The notes: generated from the letters alone by a model not told the origin. Positions 51,520 to 61,753 are shown, counted from the stretch's first letter. The stretch: 64,000 bases of DNA from Mesostigma viride (GCA_009746045.1 RPFO01000199.1:479501-543500); one strand, 5' to 3'. Program-made: numbers and translations.

Positions 51520-52228
51520 ACGCCAATAGTACCCCACTGAACAAATGATCTCCGTCCGCCGCCCAAGATACGGAGTCTTCGGTCCAACCACTCACGGAAG
51601 CCTGTACGATCTCCAGATTCCTTCGACTTGCGCCCAACGGGAAGAGGCGAAAAAGACACGCGTCGACCACGAGGACCCCTGAAAAAGACCGGAGATCCGC
51701 CACAGGATGCCCGATGGTTTTTAATATAGTTGGATAAATATACCCATTTCCCCAGGTTTCCCCGAAAAAAAAAAAATCTAGTTCCGTGCCCGTTTCTTCG
51801 GAACAAAATATCCCTGCAACTGTGCAACACGACAACTGGGCCGTGTCGCAGCAAACCCACGCCATGTTCTAAGAGAGTAAGAGTACATACATATGGACAA
51901 GGGCAGGTCGCAGAAGCGCTGGCCAGTGGCCGGGGACTTGGGCTTGATGCCATTTAACGAGATCCCTCTTTTGTCTCAAGATAGCAACACTCTAAATCTA
52001 CTGCCTTTCGCGCCCGGCATCTGACTGCAAGTTTGGTTGCGCAGGGGAATGGCGACGCCGGGTCAAAGCGACGCCTACTAACGTATGCAATGTTTTTAAT
52101 GTAAGAAGAGCGCAGGCGTTCTTTTGACATGTACGGTGCAAAAATGAGGTGGGCGTGGCCGGGATTATGATGCGGACATACGGCCTCCGGCAGTGCACAA
52201 TTGACAGAGCGAAGGTGTAGCGCAGACC
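51520..52228. other. Upstream region of the KH gene; one satellite core
   Basis: One copy of the satellite core lies at about 51660-51710. The rest (51720-52228) is non-coding by eye and should hold the promoter of the KH gene. No TATA box was identified with confidence. Confidence 0.35.
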
Positions 52229-53881
52229 ATGGACGGTCTTCCTCTGGACTTCACAAGCAGGGCAGGAAAGGCTGCTGCTGCATCCAAGGCATCGAGCGCG
52301 CGCTATTTCAAGCGGAAGAAAGAGGACGAGGGCGAAAATGTAGTGCCTGCGCAAGTGGGTGACGGGGGAAATCTAGCGGATGCTCCGCTTGATTTTGGGC
52401 AAAACGATCAGGATGACGAGGTTTTTGCGAGCATTTACACCACGCAGTATGGCGGACCCGGTCGAGGGCGACAAGACGTCGAGCCGGCCGCTCCTTCCCG
52501 CCACATGCCCGAGGACGACGAGGAGGACATCCCCCACACCGAAGATGGCCTGCCGTTGGACTTCACCAGCCGCAGTGGCAAGGCGGCCAACCTGCGCGCC
52601 AAGGCGGTGGAGCGCATGTTCAAGAAGCGACAGGAGGACGAGCTGCGCTGCCGGCTGTGCGGCGAGATGGGCCACTTTGCGCAGGGCTGCCCGAGCACAC
52701 TCAAAGGGGGGAAGGCAGGGGCCGGGTCGGCCCAGGTAACGGGCCGGTTAACCTTCTACAACCCCAAGATCCGCCCACGCATCATTGGGACAGGTGGCGC
52801 GGTCGTGCAGGGTCTGGAGAAGGAGTCCGGCTGCAAGATCACGCTGGAGAGCTTGCCCGGGGACCCTGCCCCCGGCTTCACCGTGCGCATCAGCGGCCCC
52901 TCGCAGGAAGCGGTGGACAAGGCCACACGCGCGGTCAACGAGATCGCCGCACAGTCAGAGCAGGGGTGGGCCAGGGACGCACACAAGGTGCCGGGGGGTT
53001 TGCCCATGGGCCCAGGGATGGGAGGGGCCGGCGCCGCGGCGTCGCGCGGCCTGTGGCAGGGCGGCGTGGAAGCAGGGATGGGGGGGGGCGGCTACGTCCC
53101 TGGCATGGCGGTGCTGGGTAGCGGCCACCAGGGGGCGTACGGTGCGCTGCCAGGTGGTGGCCCCACAGACGCGGACATCACCCGCACCATCGCACAGCAG
53201 ATCGCCGAGCGCCGCCAAGCAGGGGGGCTGGCCCCGCTCGGCCTCGGTGGCGTGGCCAGGGGGCCGGAGGGGGGGGGGGAGTGGGAGCAGCCGGGGGCGG
53301 TGGACACGGGTGGCGGCGCGCTGCCCTCATTTCAGGAGCTAGAAGAAGGGCTGGCAGAGGAACTGCGCCAGCTGGACGCGGCGCAGCGACAAGCTGAGGC
53401 GGAGCTAGCGGCCACGTTCGCAGCCAAGCGGCGCCGGCTGCAGGAGAGCTACGCCGAGCGCAGGGCGCGCGTGGAGCGGTGGATGCCGCCGCCCGCGCTG
53501 CCCGTGGAGCAGGACGCGCACCGCTACGGCCAGCAGTACGTGGAAGGCGGGTCGCAGGGGTACCGGGACGCGGGCGGTGGGGACGCGTACGCGCAGGGTT
53601 ACGCGGCGGCCTCTGCCTCGGCCGCGTACGGGACAGGTGTCGCCGGTATGGTGCCCGCTGCGAGTGCTGCGGGTCACCGGACCACCGAGTATGGTCACTA
53701 TAACGTGGGGGTGGGGGAGGCCAACCTGCCGTCCTCGTATCCCGCCACCGGTAGTTACGCGGGCTATGGGGTCGACGCGACCGGCTACGCAGCTGCCGGG
53801 GGCTTGGGGACAGGCTACGCAGCCGCGGGGGGCTTGGGGACAGGCACAGATGCGTACGGCCAATACAACTATGGTGCATAG
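52229..53881 (+). CDS. CCHC zinc-knuckle and KH-domain RNA-binding protein
   Basis: 550 residues, no intron, ATG in good context (gaccATGG). The N-terminus has a duplicated motif DGLPLDFTSR(A/S)GKAA at 2-15 and about 107-120. A CCHC knuckle follows (CRLCGEMGHFAQGC, about 140-153), then a KH domain (about 172-242) with the RNA-binding loop RIIGTGGAVVQGLEKESG (GxxG present), a Gly/Met-rich linker, a coiled coil (about 367-415, LEEGLAEELRQLDAAQRQAE) and a Gly/Tyr/Ala-rich low-complexity tail (YGAGG-like repeats ending GQYNYGA). This suits a nuclear RNA-binding or splicing-related factor; KH and CCHC together recall SF1/BBP, but there the order is KH before the knuckle, so I do not give that name. 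Frame and codon use look like a functional gene. Confidence 0.85.
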   Translation: MDGLPLDFTSRAGKAAAASKASSARYFKRKKEDEGENVVPAQVGDGGNLADAPLDFGQNDQDDEVFASIYTTQYGGPGRGRQDVEPAAPSRHMPEDDEEDIPHTEDGLPLDFTSRSGKAANLRAKAVERMFKKRQEDELRCRLCGEMGHFAQGCPSTLKGGKAGAGSAQVTGRLTFYNPKIRPRIIGTGGAVVQGLEKESGCKITLESLPGDPAPGFTVRISGPSQEAVDKATRAVNEIAAQSEQGWARDAHKVPGGLPMGPGMGGAGAAASRGLWQGGVEAGMGGGGYVPGMAVLGSGHQGAYGALPGGGPTDADITRTIAQQIAERRQAGGLAPLGLGGVARGPEGGGEWEQPGAVDTGGGALPSFQELEEGLAEELRQLDAAQRQAEAELAATFAAKRRRLQESYAERRARVERWMPPPALPVEQDAHRYGQQYVEGGSQGYRDAGGGDAYAQGYAAASASAAYGTGVAGMVPAASAAGHRTTEYGHYNVGVGEANLPSSYPATGSYAGYGVDATGYAAAGGLGTGYAAAGGLGTGTDAYGQYNYGA

Positions 53882-54136
53882 CAGCGCTCGTTGTAGCGCC
53901 GGGGCCGGTGGTCCCCGGCAGGGACGTGCCAGGACCAGCAGGCCAAAGGGCACTAGAATTGCCGGTCCGGGGAACTTTTGTGCTTAGGTGACTAGTATTA
54001 CCTTCGGCGCTTGGCAGTAGTAAGATGGACAGTAGCGTTTGCCATCAGAGTCACTCGAGGCGTAACCAGGCTGTGTGTGATGTGTTGGGGTGGCTCACCG
54101 TCAAGTACCTATTACAATGAATGCCTGGTATGAATC
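53882..54136 (+). other. 3' flank of KH gene
   Basis: Short 3' UTR and flank. No clear poly(A) signal seen. Confidence 0.3.
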
Positions 54137-54268
54137 GCAGCAATGGTGCTCTCCACTAGACACACCCGGCCAGTTAGGCTCGAAACACACTCCCTGATCA
54201 AGCACGATGTTTCCGGCCCCACCGTCTAGGTCTTCTAGTCGCTCTTAGCGTAAGCTCGCCATAATTTC
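54137..54268 (+). repeat. Dispersed repeat R2, partial copy
   Basis: Matches 60862-60995 on the same strand and 62540-62690 on the other. The minus strand keeps an open frame ERLEDLDGGAGN then LDQGVCFEPNWPGVSSGEHH, as in the copy at 60694-61008. Confidence 0.75.
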
Positions 54269-54284
54269 AAAAAACTAGTTAATT

Positions 54285-54337
54285 AATTAAACTTGTGCTC
54301 ACGTTGGGGAGTCACGGAGCATTAACCCCGAAAACAG
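54285..54337 (-). mobile_element. Retroelement 3' tail with hairpin
   Basis: (TTAA)n tract then CTCACGTTGGGGAG (54298-54311), the same 3' end as at 7868 and 37771. Only the last 50 bp or so remain. Confidence 0.6.
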
Positions 54338-54352
54338 CAATTTTACCCCGAC

Positions 54353-55051
54353 TCCCACGAGTCCGGTTCTCAAATTCTCAAGTTCTCGGAGGGCGCCGCC
54401 CGAGATTAAATAAGAGGTACCTTGAAATTAAATAAGAGGCATGCCTCTATCCAGATATATTTTAGGAGGCGAGTTTCTATTGGCGTTAATTTGTAGTATA
54501 GTACGACAACGTGTCAGACCGTATAATTTATTCCGACTTCTACATTCAGTTCACCGCTTGGTCAAAAAAGGATCACTTATATCAAGGAAACAACAAAGAT
54601 CACTTATATACCCTACTTCTCCGTAAAATCTCATCGACCGGGTTTCGAAACAACCCACGAACGCCGTAGATGCAGATCCAACGGAGCAAACAACGTCAAG
54701 ACCGACGCGGCGCCAAATAGTCGCCACGGTTCCTTTTCTGCGAGCCATTTTACAACGTACGTCGCGCCGCGTCGTGTACCCAAGCCCTTTTCTGAACGTG
54801 AGATCCAAAATCCGCTTGCCAGACCGGGAACTCCGTCCAATACCGTCGTGCATTGAATTGAATTGGAACATAAGTCCTTCTTTCCGTCACCCTTGACATG
54901 TTTTCGTACAATACTACAAACTCACGCCAATAGAAATTCGCCTCCGAACATATATCTCGATAGAGCCATGCCTCTTATTTAATTTCAAGGTACCTCTTAA
55001 TTAATCTCGGCCCCCGCCCTCTGAGAATTCGAGAATTGAGAACTCTGGAGC
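54353..55051. mobile_element. 699-bp MITE with long inverted ends and 15-bp flanking repeat
   Basis: caattttaccccgac flanks it directly at 54338-54352 and 55052-55066. The inner ends are inverted repeats: ggttctcaaattctcaag with gagattaaataagaggtacc and ggcgagtttctattggcgtt, matched in reverse over 54890-55050 with scattered changes and small indels, about 170 bp per arm. The middle (54530-54890) has no clear ORF with a domain. Confidence 0.75.
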
Positions 55052-55069
55052 CAATTTTACCCCGACCCC

Positions 55070-56067
55070 GATGGATGGATGGATGGATAGATGGATGGAT
55101 GGATGGATGGATGGATGGATGGATGGATGGATGGATGGATGGATGGATGGATGGATGGATGGATGGATGGATGGATGGATGGATGGATGGATGGATGGAT
55201 GGATGGATGGATGGATGGATGGATGGATGGATGGATGGATGGATGGATGGATGGATAGATGGATGGATGGATGGATGGATGGATGGACGGACGGACGGAC
55301 GGACGGACGGACGGACGGACGGACGGACGGGCGGGCGGGCGGGCGGGCGGGCGGGCGGGCGGGCGGGCGGCGGGCGGGCGGGCGGGCGGGCGGGCGGGCG
55401 GGCGGGCGGGCGGGCGGGCGGGCGGGCGGGCGGGCGGGCGGGCGGGCGGCGGGCGGGCGGGCGGGCGGCGGGCGGGCGGGCGGGCGGGCGGCGGGCGGGC
55501 GGGCGGGCGGGCGGGCGGGCGGGCGGGCGGGCGGCGGGCGGGCGGGCGGGCGGGCGGGCGGGCAGGCGGACGGGCGGGCGGACGGGCGGACGGGCGGACG
55601 GGGGGGACGGGGGACGGGGGGACGGGGGACGGGGGACGGGGGGACGGGGGACGTGGGGATGGAGGGATGGAGGGATGGAGGGACGGAGGGACGGACGGAC
55701 GGACGGACGGACGGACGGACGGACGGACGGACGGACGGACGGACGGACGGATGGTTGGCTGGGTGGGTGGGTGGGTGGGTGGGTGGGTGGGTGGGTGGGT
55801 GGGTGGGTGGGTGGGTGGGTGGGTGGGTGGGTGGGTGGGTGGGTGGGTGGGTGGGTGGGTGGGTGGGTGGGTGGGTGGGTGGATGGGTGGGTGGATGGGT
55901 GGGTAGGTGGGTGGGTGGGTGGGTGGGTGGGTGGGTGGGTGGGTGGGTGGGTGGGTGGGTGGGTGGGTGGGTGGGTGGGTGGGGGGGTGGGTGGGTGGGT
56001 GGGTGGGTGGGTGGGTGGGTGGGTGGGTGGGTGGGTGGGTGGGTGGGTGGGTGGGTGGATGGATGGA
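55070..56067 (+). repeat. 1-kb tetranucleotide array drifting GGAT, GGAC, GGGC, GGGT
   Basis: Blocks in order: (GGAT)n 55070-55285, (GGAC)n to about 55328, (GGGC)n to about 55565 with repeated one-base slips, mixed GGAC/GGGGAC to about 55690, (GGAC)n to 55750, (GGGT)n to about 56057, then GGAT again. Only single base changes separate neighbouring units. ORFs across it on both strands are artefacts. Confidence 0.97.
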
Positions 56068-56069
56068 TT

Positions 56070-58166
56070 AAAATTAAAATTAAATTATAACATGCCTCCG
56101 TGGGGAGGTCATGTAGCACATATTTCATGATGGATGGGGTGGAGGAAGCCGCGTGATCGAACTATCCTAACTCTATCTAGAAAAGCCTAACTACACTACT
56201 CATCAAAACGCCTCCTCCGCTTGGGGGGAGGTGGCTTGCCCACAGGGTCGGGCGTGTGTGCCTTGACAATCTTCTTCCACCGCTCCTTGTCCTGCATGGC
56301 AGTCCAAAGACGGGAGAGAGAGTGGATGCGGTACTCAAACTGGGCTGGGACCACTAGGTCGTCCAGCAACATCTGGGTATAGGTCATGGCATGTTTCCCT
56401 ACCTTTTTAGGAATGTTCTTGGGGCCAGGCCAGGTCAAAATGTGCCGCCCCGGTTGGCCGAGCCGCTGGGGACCGGCCAGACCAAGGGCGGTGTCGACCT
56501 GGCTGGTGCGAGCAAGATGTCCTACAAATGCTATCCTACGCTGTCTAATCTCGTCCGAAATACGCGGCATACCGTGATACAAAGACTCTAAGGACCTACG
56601 CTGAGAAAACCCGACATTCAGGACCTGTCGGAGCATCCGGGTTACCGTGCCGTCTAGCTTGGCTGCCAGTGTTGCCGTGAGTGTCCATGCCTCGGCGCCA
56701 TACGTGAGCACCGTGAGGACGAGGACCTTGAAGAGCATGCGCTTGCGGTGCTCGTCCAGGCCCTTGGAGCGCCAGTAGGTGTTGAGCGAACGGAGCTTGG
56801 CCCAGGAAAGGCCGATGCGGGTGTCCACATCGTCGGCAGTGTCCGGAAGCCAACTCCCCAACAGCTTGAAGCGGTCGCGGAGTGGGACCTCCGTCCCGTC
56901 TAGCAGGCGCGGCAGCGGTGGGCGACTGGAGGCCCCAATCACCATCGCCTCAGTTTTGACACTAATCTCCAACCCCACCGCCCTCGCCTCCAGGCCCAGA
57001 CAGTCCAGCCAGGTCTGAATGTGCTCGGGGCGCGCGATGAGGGTGGTGTCGTCCGCGTAAATCAGGTCAGCCAGGCGGTAACCCGTGCTAACCCCGCCGT
57101 GCCCACGCTCGTTAAGGATGTCCAAGCCTGGCTCGAACCCCTTAAGAGCAGTAAAGCGCGCACGTGCCTGGCGCATGACGTGGTCCACGACAATAATGAA
57201 CAGGTATGGAGACAGGACACAACCTTGCCACACCCCGTGGTGAAGGGGGAATGGTGGGGTGGTGCCTTCCGCAGTCCGCACTACTGCCTGTGAGCCCTCA
57301 TACAGTCGGCGAATGGCAGCAATAAACGCTGGTGGCACGCGGTCCAGAGCTAGGATGGCCCAAAGAGCCTCCCAGAGGACCGTGTCAAAGGCCTTGATAT
57401 AGTCAACAAAAATGAGGACCAGCGGCAAACTGTCAGGGGGAAGGCGACGCACCTCCTCCATCAACCGGCGCGCGACAAACACAGCCATGACAGTGTTACG
57501 ACCACTACGGAAACCCATCTGAGACTCACCCAGGTGTGGGTCCAGCGCGGCGCGGAGCCTGTGCAGCATCATGCGCATGAAGACCTTCAGCGCGGCGCTC
57601 TGGAGGCAGACACCCCGGTAGTTACCGGGGTCAGCAGCAGAGCCCTTCTTGTACAGCATGACGCGGATGGCCGTCTGCCACTCAGCAGGCGGAGGCTCGT
57701 CAGAGAGCAGGACACGGTTGCAGAACGCCAGCAGAAGATCCCTAACCGCCAGATCAGGGGTCTTCAGCAGCTCAGCAGAAAGGTGGTCGGCCCCGACCGC
57801 CGCATCGTACCGCAGGCGAGCAAGGGCGCCGTCCAATTCCTCCAAAGTGAAGGGGTGGACGACGTCGTTGGTGGCAAGGCAGCCCTCCTTCAAGGCGGGG
57901 ACTTGGTAGTCCGCGGCCGAGGAGGGGGGCGCTGGCGGCGGCGGGGGTCCGGCGACCCCGAGGCGGGCGGCCGTCTCGGGGTGAAGCGGCGGGGGGGGGG
58001 CGCGAGCCCCACCGGTCAAGGAAACATTGTGGGCCAACCAGCGGTCAAGGCTTACCGGCGCCGTGCCGTCCCCCGTGTGCTCCACCGGGGTGCGCTGCCG
58101 CCGGCCGCCGAGCCGGTCGAGGTGGTACCACATGTCCTTGCCCTGGTTGCGAGCCTGGCAGGCCTT
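56070..58166 (-). mobile_element. 5'-truncated LINE (family A), inserted into the GGAT array
   Basis: Minus strand: RT coding region, then 3' UTR with hairpin CCTCCGTGGGGAGG (56095-56108) and a (TTTTAA)-type tail at 56068-56090. ggatggatggat lies on both sides (56055-56067 and 58166-58180), so the target was the GGAT array and the right-hand copy is the target duplication. The 5' end is cut within ORF2. Confidence 0.9.
56196..58166 (-). CDS. LINE family A reverse transcriptase, open frame
   Basis: About 655 open codons (the frame enters from GGAT repeats at 58190). In order: VEHTGDGTAPVSLDRWL linker; MLYKKGSAADPGNYRGVCLQ; ESQMGFRSGRNTVMAVFVAR; FVDYIKAFDTV (first Asp); HHGVWQGCVLSPYLFII; YADDTTLIAR (catalytic YADD); LEISVKTEAMVIGASS; LLFK..YGAEAWTL; and C-terminal FVGHLARTSQVDT ending KPPPPKRRRRFDE, a basic tail like a nuclear signal. 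The endonuclease and ORF1 are missing. This copy is the best reference for the decayed complete element at 40402-46787. Confidence 0.9.
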   Translation of the reverse strand, partial: KACQARNQGKDMWYHLDRLGGRRQRTPVEHTGDGTAPVSLDRWLAHNVSLTGGARAPPPPLHPETAARLGVAGPPPPPAPPSSAADYQVPALKEGCLATNDVVHPFTLEELDGALARLRYDAAVGADHLSAELLKTPDLAVRDLLLAFCNRVLLSDEPPPAEWQTAIRVMLYKKGSAADPGNYRGVCLQSAALKVFMRMMLHRLRAALDPHLGESQMGFRSGRNTVMAVFVARRLMEEVRRLPPDSLPLVLIFVDYIKAFDTVLWEALWAILALDRVPPAFIAAIRRLYEGSQAVVRTAEGTTPPFPLHHGVWQGCVLSPYLFIIVVDHVMRQARARFTALKGFEPGLDILNERGHGGVSTGYRLADLIYADDTTLIARPEHIQTWLDCLGLEARAVGLEISVKTEAMVIGASSRPPLPRLLDGTEVPLRDRFKLLGSWLPDTADDVDTRIGLSWAKLRSLNTYWRSKGLDEHRKRMLFKVLVLTVLTYGAEAWTLTATLAAKLDGTVTRMLRQVLNVGFSQRRSLESLYHGMPRISDEIRQRRIAFVGHLARTSQVDTALGLAGPQRLGQPGRHILTWPGPKNIPKKVGKHAMTYTQMLLDDLVVPAQFEYRIHSLSRLWTAMQDKERWKKIVKAHTPDPVGKPPPPKRRRRFDE

Positions 58167-58186
58167 GGATGGATGGATGGATGCAC

Positions 58187-58690
58187 GCAATTAATTAATT
58201 AATAAGCACGTGACTGCGTCACGTGGGTGCCAATACAGAGTAAAGGAACCTTCAACCCTATATACACAGTGAGAAGGAGGGAGGGCGCCCTAGCTTCTCT
58301 CACTGCCGCAGGTGGGCAGGCCACAGAGCGCTCTCTCCACGGCATGGTGCCGGGGCGCAACACTGTGGGTGCAATACAACCAGTGCAATACCATAGGTAG
58401 GCTGACGCATAGCTTATGCTACAAATGTGAGGTGGGCTCAAGACGTCGGCTAATTAAGGCGCAAGCTGATGGCCACAAGGTGCCAGAGCTAATTGAAGGT
58501 ACTATAACGCTGTGCGCTAATATCGTTTCAAGTGCTGTAATGCCTAAGCTATCCCATCATCGATTGCCCCCATCTAGACAACTAGCTGGAGTGCTCTATC
58601 CCGGGGAAGCCCGGGGGGGCTTCCACAGTTTCTTGTTGACGTAGAGGTCCCCGCCCCGCCAGTACACTTGGGGCTTCTCGGGGTTGGCAC
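58187..58690 (-). mobile_element. Truncated ORF1-only retroelement, third copy
   Basis: Minus strand: residues near 58690-58600 read VYWRGGDLYVNKK, as at the end of ORF1 at 38174, followed directly by about 400 bp of 3' UTR with gtgcaatacaaccagtgc-type repeats and an (ATTA)n tail at 58187-58202. It carries gcacgtgactgcgtcacgtg near the tail instead of the usual hairpin. Confidence 0.55.
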
Positions 58691-58894
58691 GCAATTAATT
58701 AATTAATTAATTAAGGGGACGGTCCCGGCGCGAATATTTTTGGCGCCGAAAAATTCGCGGTACCCGTCCGTACCGTGAAAAAGTGGTGCACGGTGCGCGC
58801 ACCCCTACCGGAGCTGGCCATGGCGACGTGCTTTCAGGCAGAAGAGGAAAAGATTGCTCGCGGAATGCAGAGAAACTGAGCGAATCTTAAGGGG

Positions 58895-60127
58895 AGGGGA
58901 TATGCCTAAAGAGCACTTTTTTGGAAACCATACCTATGCATGTGCTAAAAATCCAATTATGATTGGGAACCATAAATATGATTTTAAAAAAATTTTCCAA
59001 CCACTTGGGGGGGGTACTAGCCCCCACCAGATGCCGGTTACGCGCTAAAAATAGAAAAAGACGCTTCTTTTGGCATATTTTCCCTGGGACAATGGGCAAA
59101 CATATTTGGACCAAATCATATATTTCCATATAGTTCCCCCACTTTTGAGAAAGTCTGCCTAATTTTGAGCACAAAATAATGATGTTTAGAGACATTGATG
59201 GATTTTCTCGCAAAAAGGGTACTTTTTTCACACACACACAAAGAAACCAAATCATAAACACATGGAATCATGCCATATCTTATATTTTCAAATACTAGAG
59301 AGGGGGGGACATGCAGCCCCAAATTTTCAGGTCATTCTGACAAGCGCAGCCCTATTTGATGGATATTCCTAGATTGCCACCTGTGATGACGCTGACGGAG
59401 GTTTTAGCTAGTATTTAACCACACTAACGACCCTTTATACATCTAAGCCACGTGAAAACTGGCCAAACCACACACTACCATCCTCTGCACATATGGTACC
59501 TCCTATGTTCCAGGTTTGACGACGTTCCGACAAGAACTGCCCAAGTTACAACCATTCCAAGACGGCCACCCATGTAGACACTACAAGGAAATTATAGTAA
59601 CCATTCAGCCACACTAGCACCTCCTTCTTCATCAAAGACATCTGCACTCTGACCAAAGCACACATAATTAACTCTTGCACGCTGACAGCAACGCATGCTC
59701 AACGTACGTGGGGGTCATTGTGACAAGAACTACTCAAGTTGATGGGTTTCCTATATGACCACCTGACAAGGCGCTAAGGACCACTCAGTAAGTTAGTAAC
59801 CCCACAGTGCCACTTCTTATGCCATCCAACATGCACCAAAACCATGCTGAGTATGTTTACAATGTACAAAGGGGTGGCCACGCACCTCATATGTCTTCAT
59901 CATCCCTCCAGCATGGCCAGCCTTGTAAATATGTTCATAGCCTTGACGATGGTAGCCCTAATATGCCTAAGCAGCATTTCCTATGTTTCTCCCAGGTTAG
60001 ATTGTAAGGTTGATGCCAACCAAGCTAATCAACTCAACAACACCTCCTAAACTGTCCTCCCCGGCATGGATGACAAACCGGGACTATGGAGGGCGAGGAA
60101 CCAAGCAGGAACATGGTATATATAGCT
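58895..60127. other. Interior of the TTAA element, no gene recognised
   Basis: A/T-rich. ORFs of 60-125 codons occur on the minus strand (58887-59322) with Lys/Phe-rich composition and no domain. Confidence 0.3.
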
Positions 60128-60490
60128 TGGAGTTTGGGGCCATGGGGCCCCTGCCCTCCGCCTTCTTCAAGGAGTGTTGCCGGCTCCGGGAGGACCGGCT
60201 GGACCTGGAGGGCCAGCGGGCCCCATGGTCGGCGCGGACCTGGACGTCATATTGGCGTCAGCGCTTGTCGGTGGCGCTGACTCGGGCCATGGCTGACATC
60301 ATGCTCCGCCGTACGCGGGCTGATTTTGCGGTGCAGCAGGGCTATTAGGTTCCTCCCGTTAGGCGTTTCCATTGGTCTTATCGTAGTATAGAGCTTTGAC
60401 ATGGCTCTGTCTATAGGTTTATAGCTGGGCGTTTGCTTTGGTGATTTCACTCTGCTGTAAGTAATTATATTTTTAATATATAGCTTGCAT
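60128..60490 (+). mobile_element. 5'-truncated nuclease-bearing LINE, copy 3
   Basis: Nearly identical to 37187-37545: the C-terminal codons (LEFGAMGPLPSAFFKECC to RRTRADFAVQQGY, stop at 60348) and 3' UTR. It is flanked by atatatagcttg on both sides (60117-60130 and 60475-60488), a target duplication of about 12 bp. Confidence 0.85.
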
Positions 60491-60693
60491 GCAGTCATGC
60501 ATGTCAACCATGGTTGGCTCAGCACATGCATTGTAGTCTTGTCACATCATCATAACAAAGGAAAGCTCAAACAACCATTGGTGCCAGCTATCTACATGCA
60601 GTCACACAAATGCAATATCTCCATTGAACATCATCATCACTAAAACACTTCCATCCCTGCACGATAGAATGCAAAGAAACCACTGGCGGCCCT
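60491..60693. other. No gene recognised
   Basis: Short stretch between the LINE fragment and the repeated ORF; nothing identified. Confidence 0.3.
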
Positions 60694-61008
60694 TCAGCGC
60701 ATGAGCGCTGTGATGCCGCTGTGGCCTGCGAAGAGAGGGTGCGTCACTCTCAAACAACAAGAAGCGTCCATGCGCACAACATCCTTGCCGGAACGCGTTT
60801 TATGAAATGCCTTATACCTTCCCAAAGAGCTATAGGGTATTTCCTCGTAAATGGTGGGAGAGCGATCGCAGCAATGGTGCTCACCACTAGACACTCCCGG
60901 CCAGTTAGGCTCGAAACACACGCCCTGATCAAGCATGCTGTTTCCGGCCCCACCGTCTAGGTCATCTAGTCGCTCCACACGTAAGCCAGCCATAATTTCA
61001 ATGCACAA
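60694..61008 (-). CDS. Hypothetical repeated protein (104 aa)
   Basis: Starts MCIEIMAGLRVERLDDLDGG and ends TALMR. No domain recognised. The first half is kept in frame in two other copies (54137-54268 minus, 62530-62690 plus), though the plus copy has a stop in place of the Glu after GVCF. Conservation of the frame suggests former or present coding function. Confidence 0.35.
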   Translation of the reverse strand: MCIEIMAGLRVERLDDLDGGAGNSMLDQGVCFEPNWPGVSSGEHHCCDRSPTIYEEIPYSSLGRYKAFHKTRSGKDVVRMDASCCLRVTHPLFAGHSGITALMR

Positions 61009-61143
61009 GGATACACATTTCCATCACCATTCATCTTCATCATCCTGAACGACTCGAAAACGCGGAAAAGATAACGGCAGGCTCGAGCTACCATGGTCCG
61101 GATTCTCCCGATTTCTGGCCTGCGCTGGTTGTCTCTTTGATAG
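60845..61143 (+). repeat. Dispersed repeat R1+R2, inverted relative to 62380-62706
   Basis: About 300 bp shared with 62380-62706 in opposite orientation, separated by about 1.2 kb. The right-hand end of the TTAA element falls between them, so they are not its termini. Confidence 0.8.
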
Positions 61144-61510
61144 GCTGCGACTGAAGGGGCCCTGATCACGGCATCAACGAAAACAATCTAAAGCTGCCAG
61201 GTATTCGACAACACAACGGCAAGCGACGGCGAGCTAGCTGGCGGAAACTGCCCAAAAAGAACGCAAAAAACCTCGAACGATGAGCTCATAGAAGAAAGCA
61301 CTCATAGCAGATAACATTCGCGACAAATCTGTACCTCGCCCTCGTAAATCCCTCACCCAGGCGCGCAATAACAGCCGTTCTTCCATGGACAGGTCAGACA
61401 CGCACTGCGCAGGTCTGAACAATTACTTACCGATAATGGCCGAAAATCTGGCAAAAAGCACCAGATCGGTTTAGAATTCGATGCAACCGATATTAACTCC
61501 TGCTTCACGG
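61144..61510. other. No gene recognised
   Basis: Nothing identified beyond short ORFs on the minus strand. Confidence 0.3.
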
Positions 61511-61753
61511 TCAGAACAACCCCCAAAACCGCGATTTTACAGCCGCTATCATGAATTCTATTTCATTCCGCGCGACCAAAAAATTCAGATTACCCCCCAT
61601 GCCGATGGCATATAAAAAAACAACAGCGATATTGTAAACCAGCTGATTTCCGCCACAAACTAACATCATAAACGCATCGTCTTTTACATTCGAGTAAAAA
61701 TTTTGCATTTCGCCTGCCCTGGTGTGGTAGTTTCGCCTGAACGCAGTCGCCAT
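61511..61753 (-). CDS. Hypothetical ORF at the right end of the TTAA element
   Basis: 81 codons starting MATAFRRNYHTRAGEMQ inside the terminal repeat, with a hydrophobic stretch (VYNIAVVFLYAIGMGG). The left end has an ATG at the matching place (MATCFQAEEEK), which soon stops. It may be the start of the lost transposase or of an unrelated gene. Confidence 0.25.
   Translation of the reverse strand: MATAFRRNYHTRAGEMQNFYSNVKDDAFMMLVCGGNQLVYNIAVVFLYAIGMGGNLNFLVARNEIEFMIAAVKSRFWGLF

Noticed and set aside
55001-56130. ORFs of 215-375 codons with Pro/Ser/His or Asp/Gly/Trp repeats
   Set aside because: Readings of the tetranucleotide array; nothing outside the repeat supports a gene.
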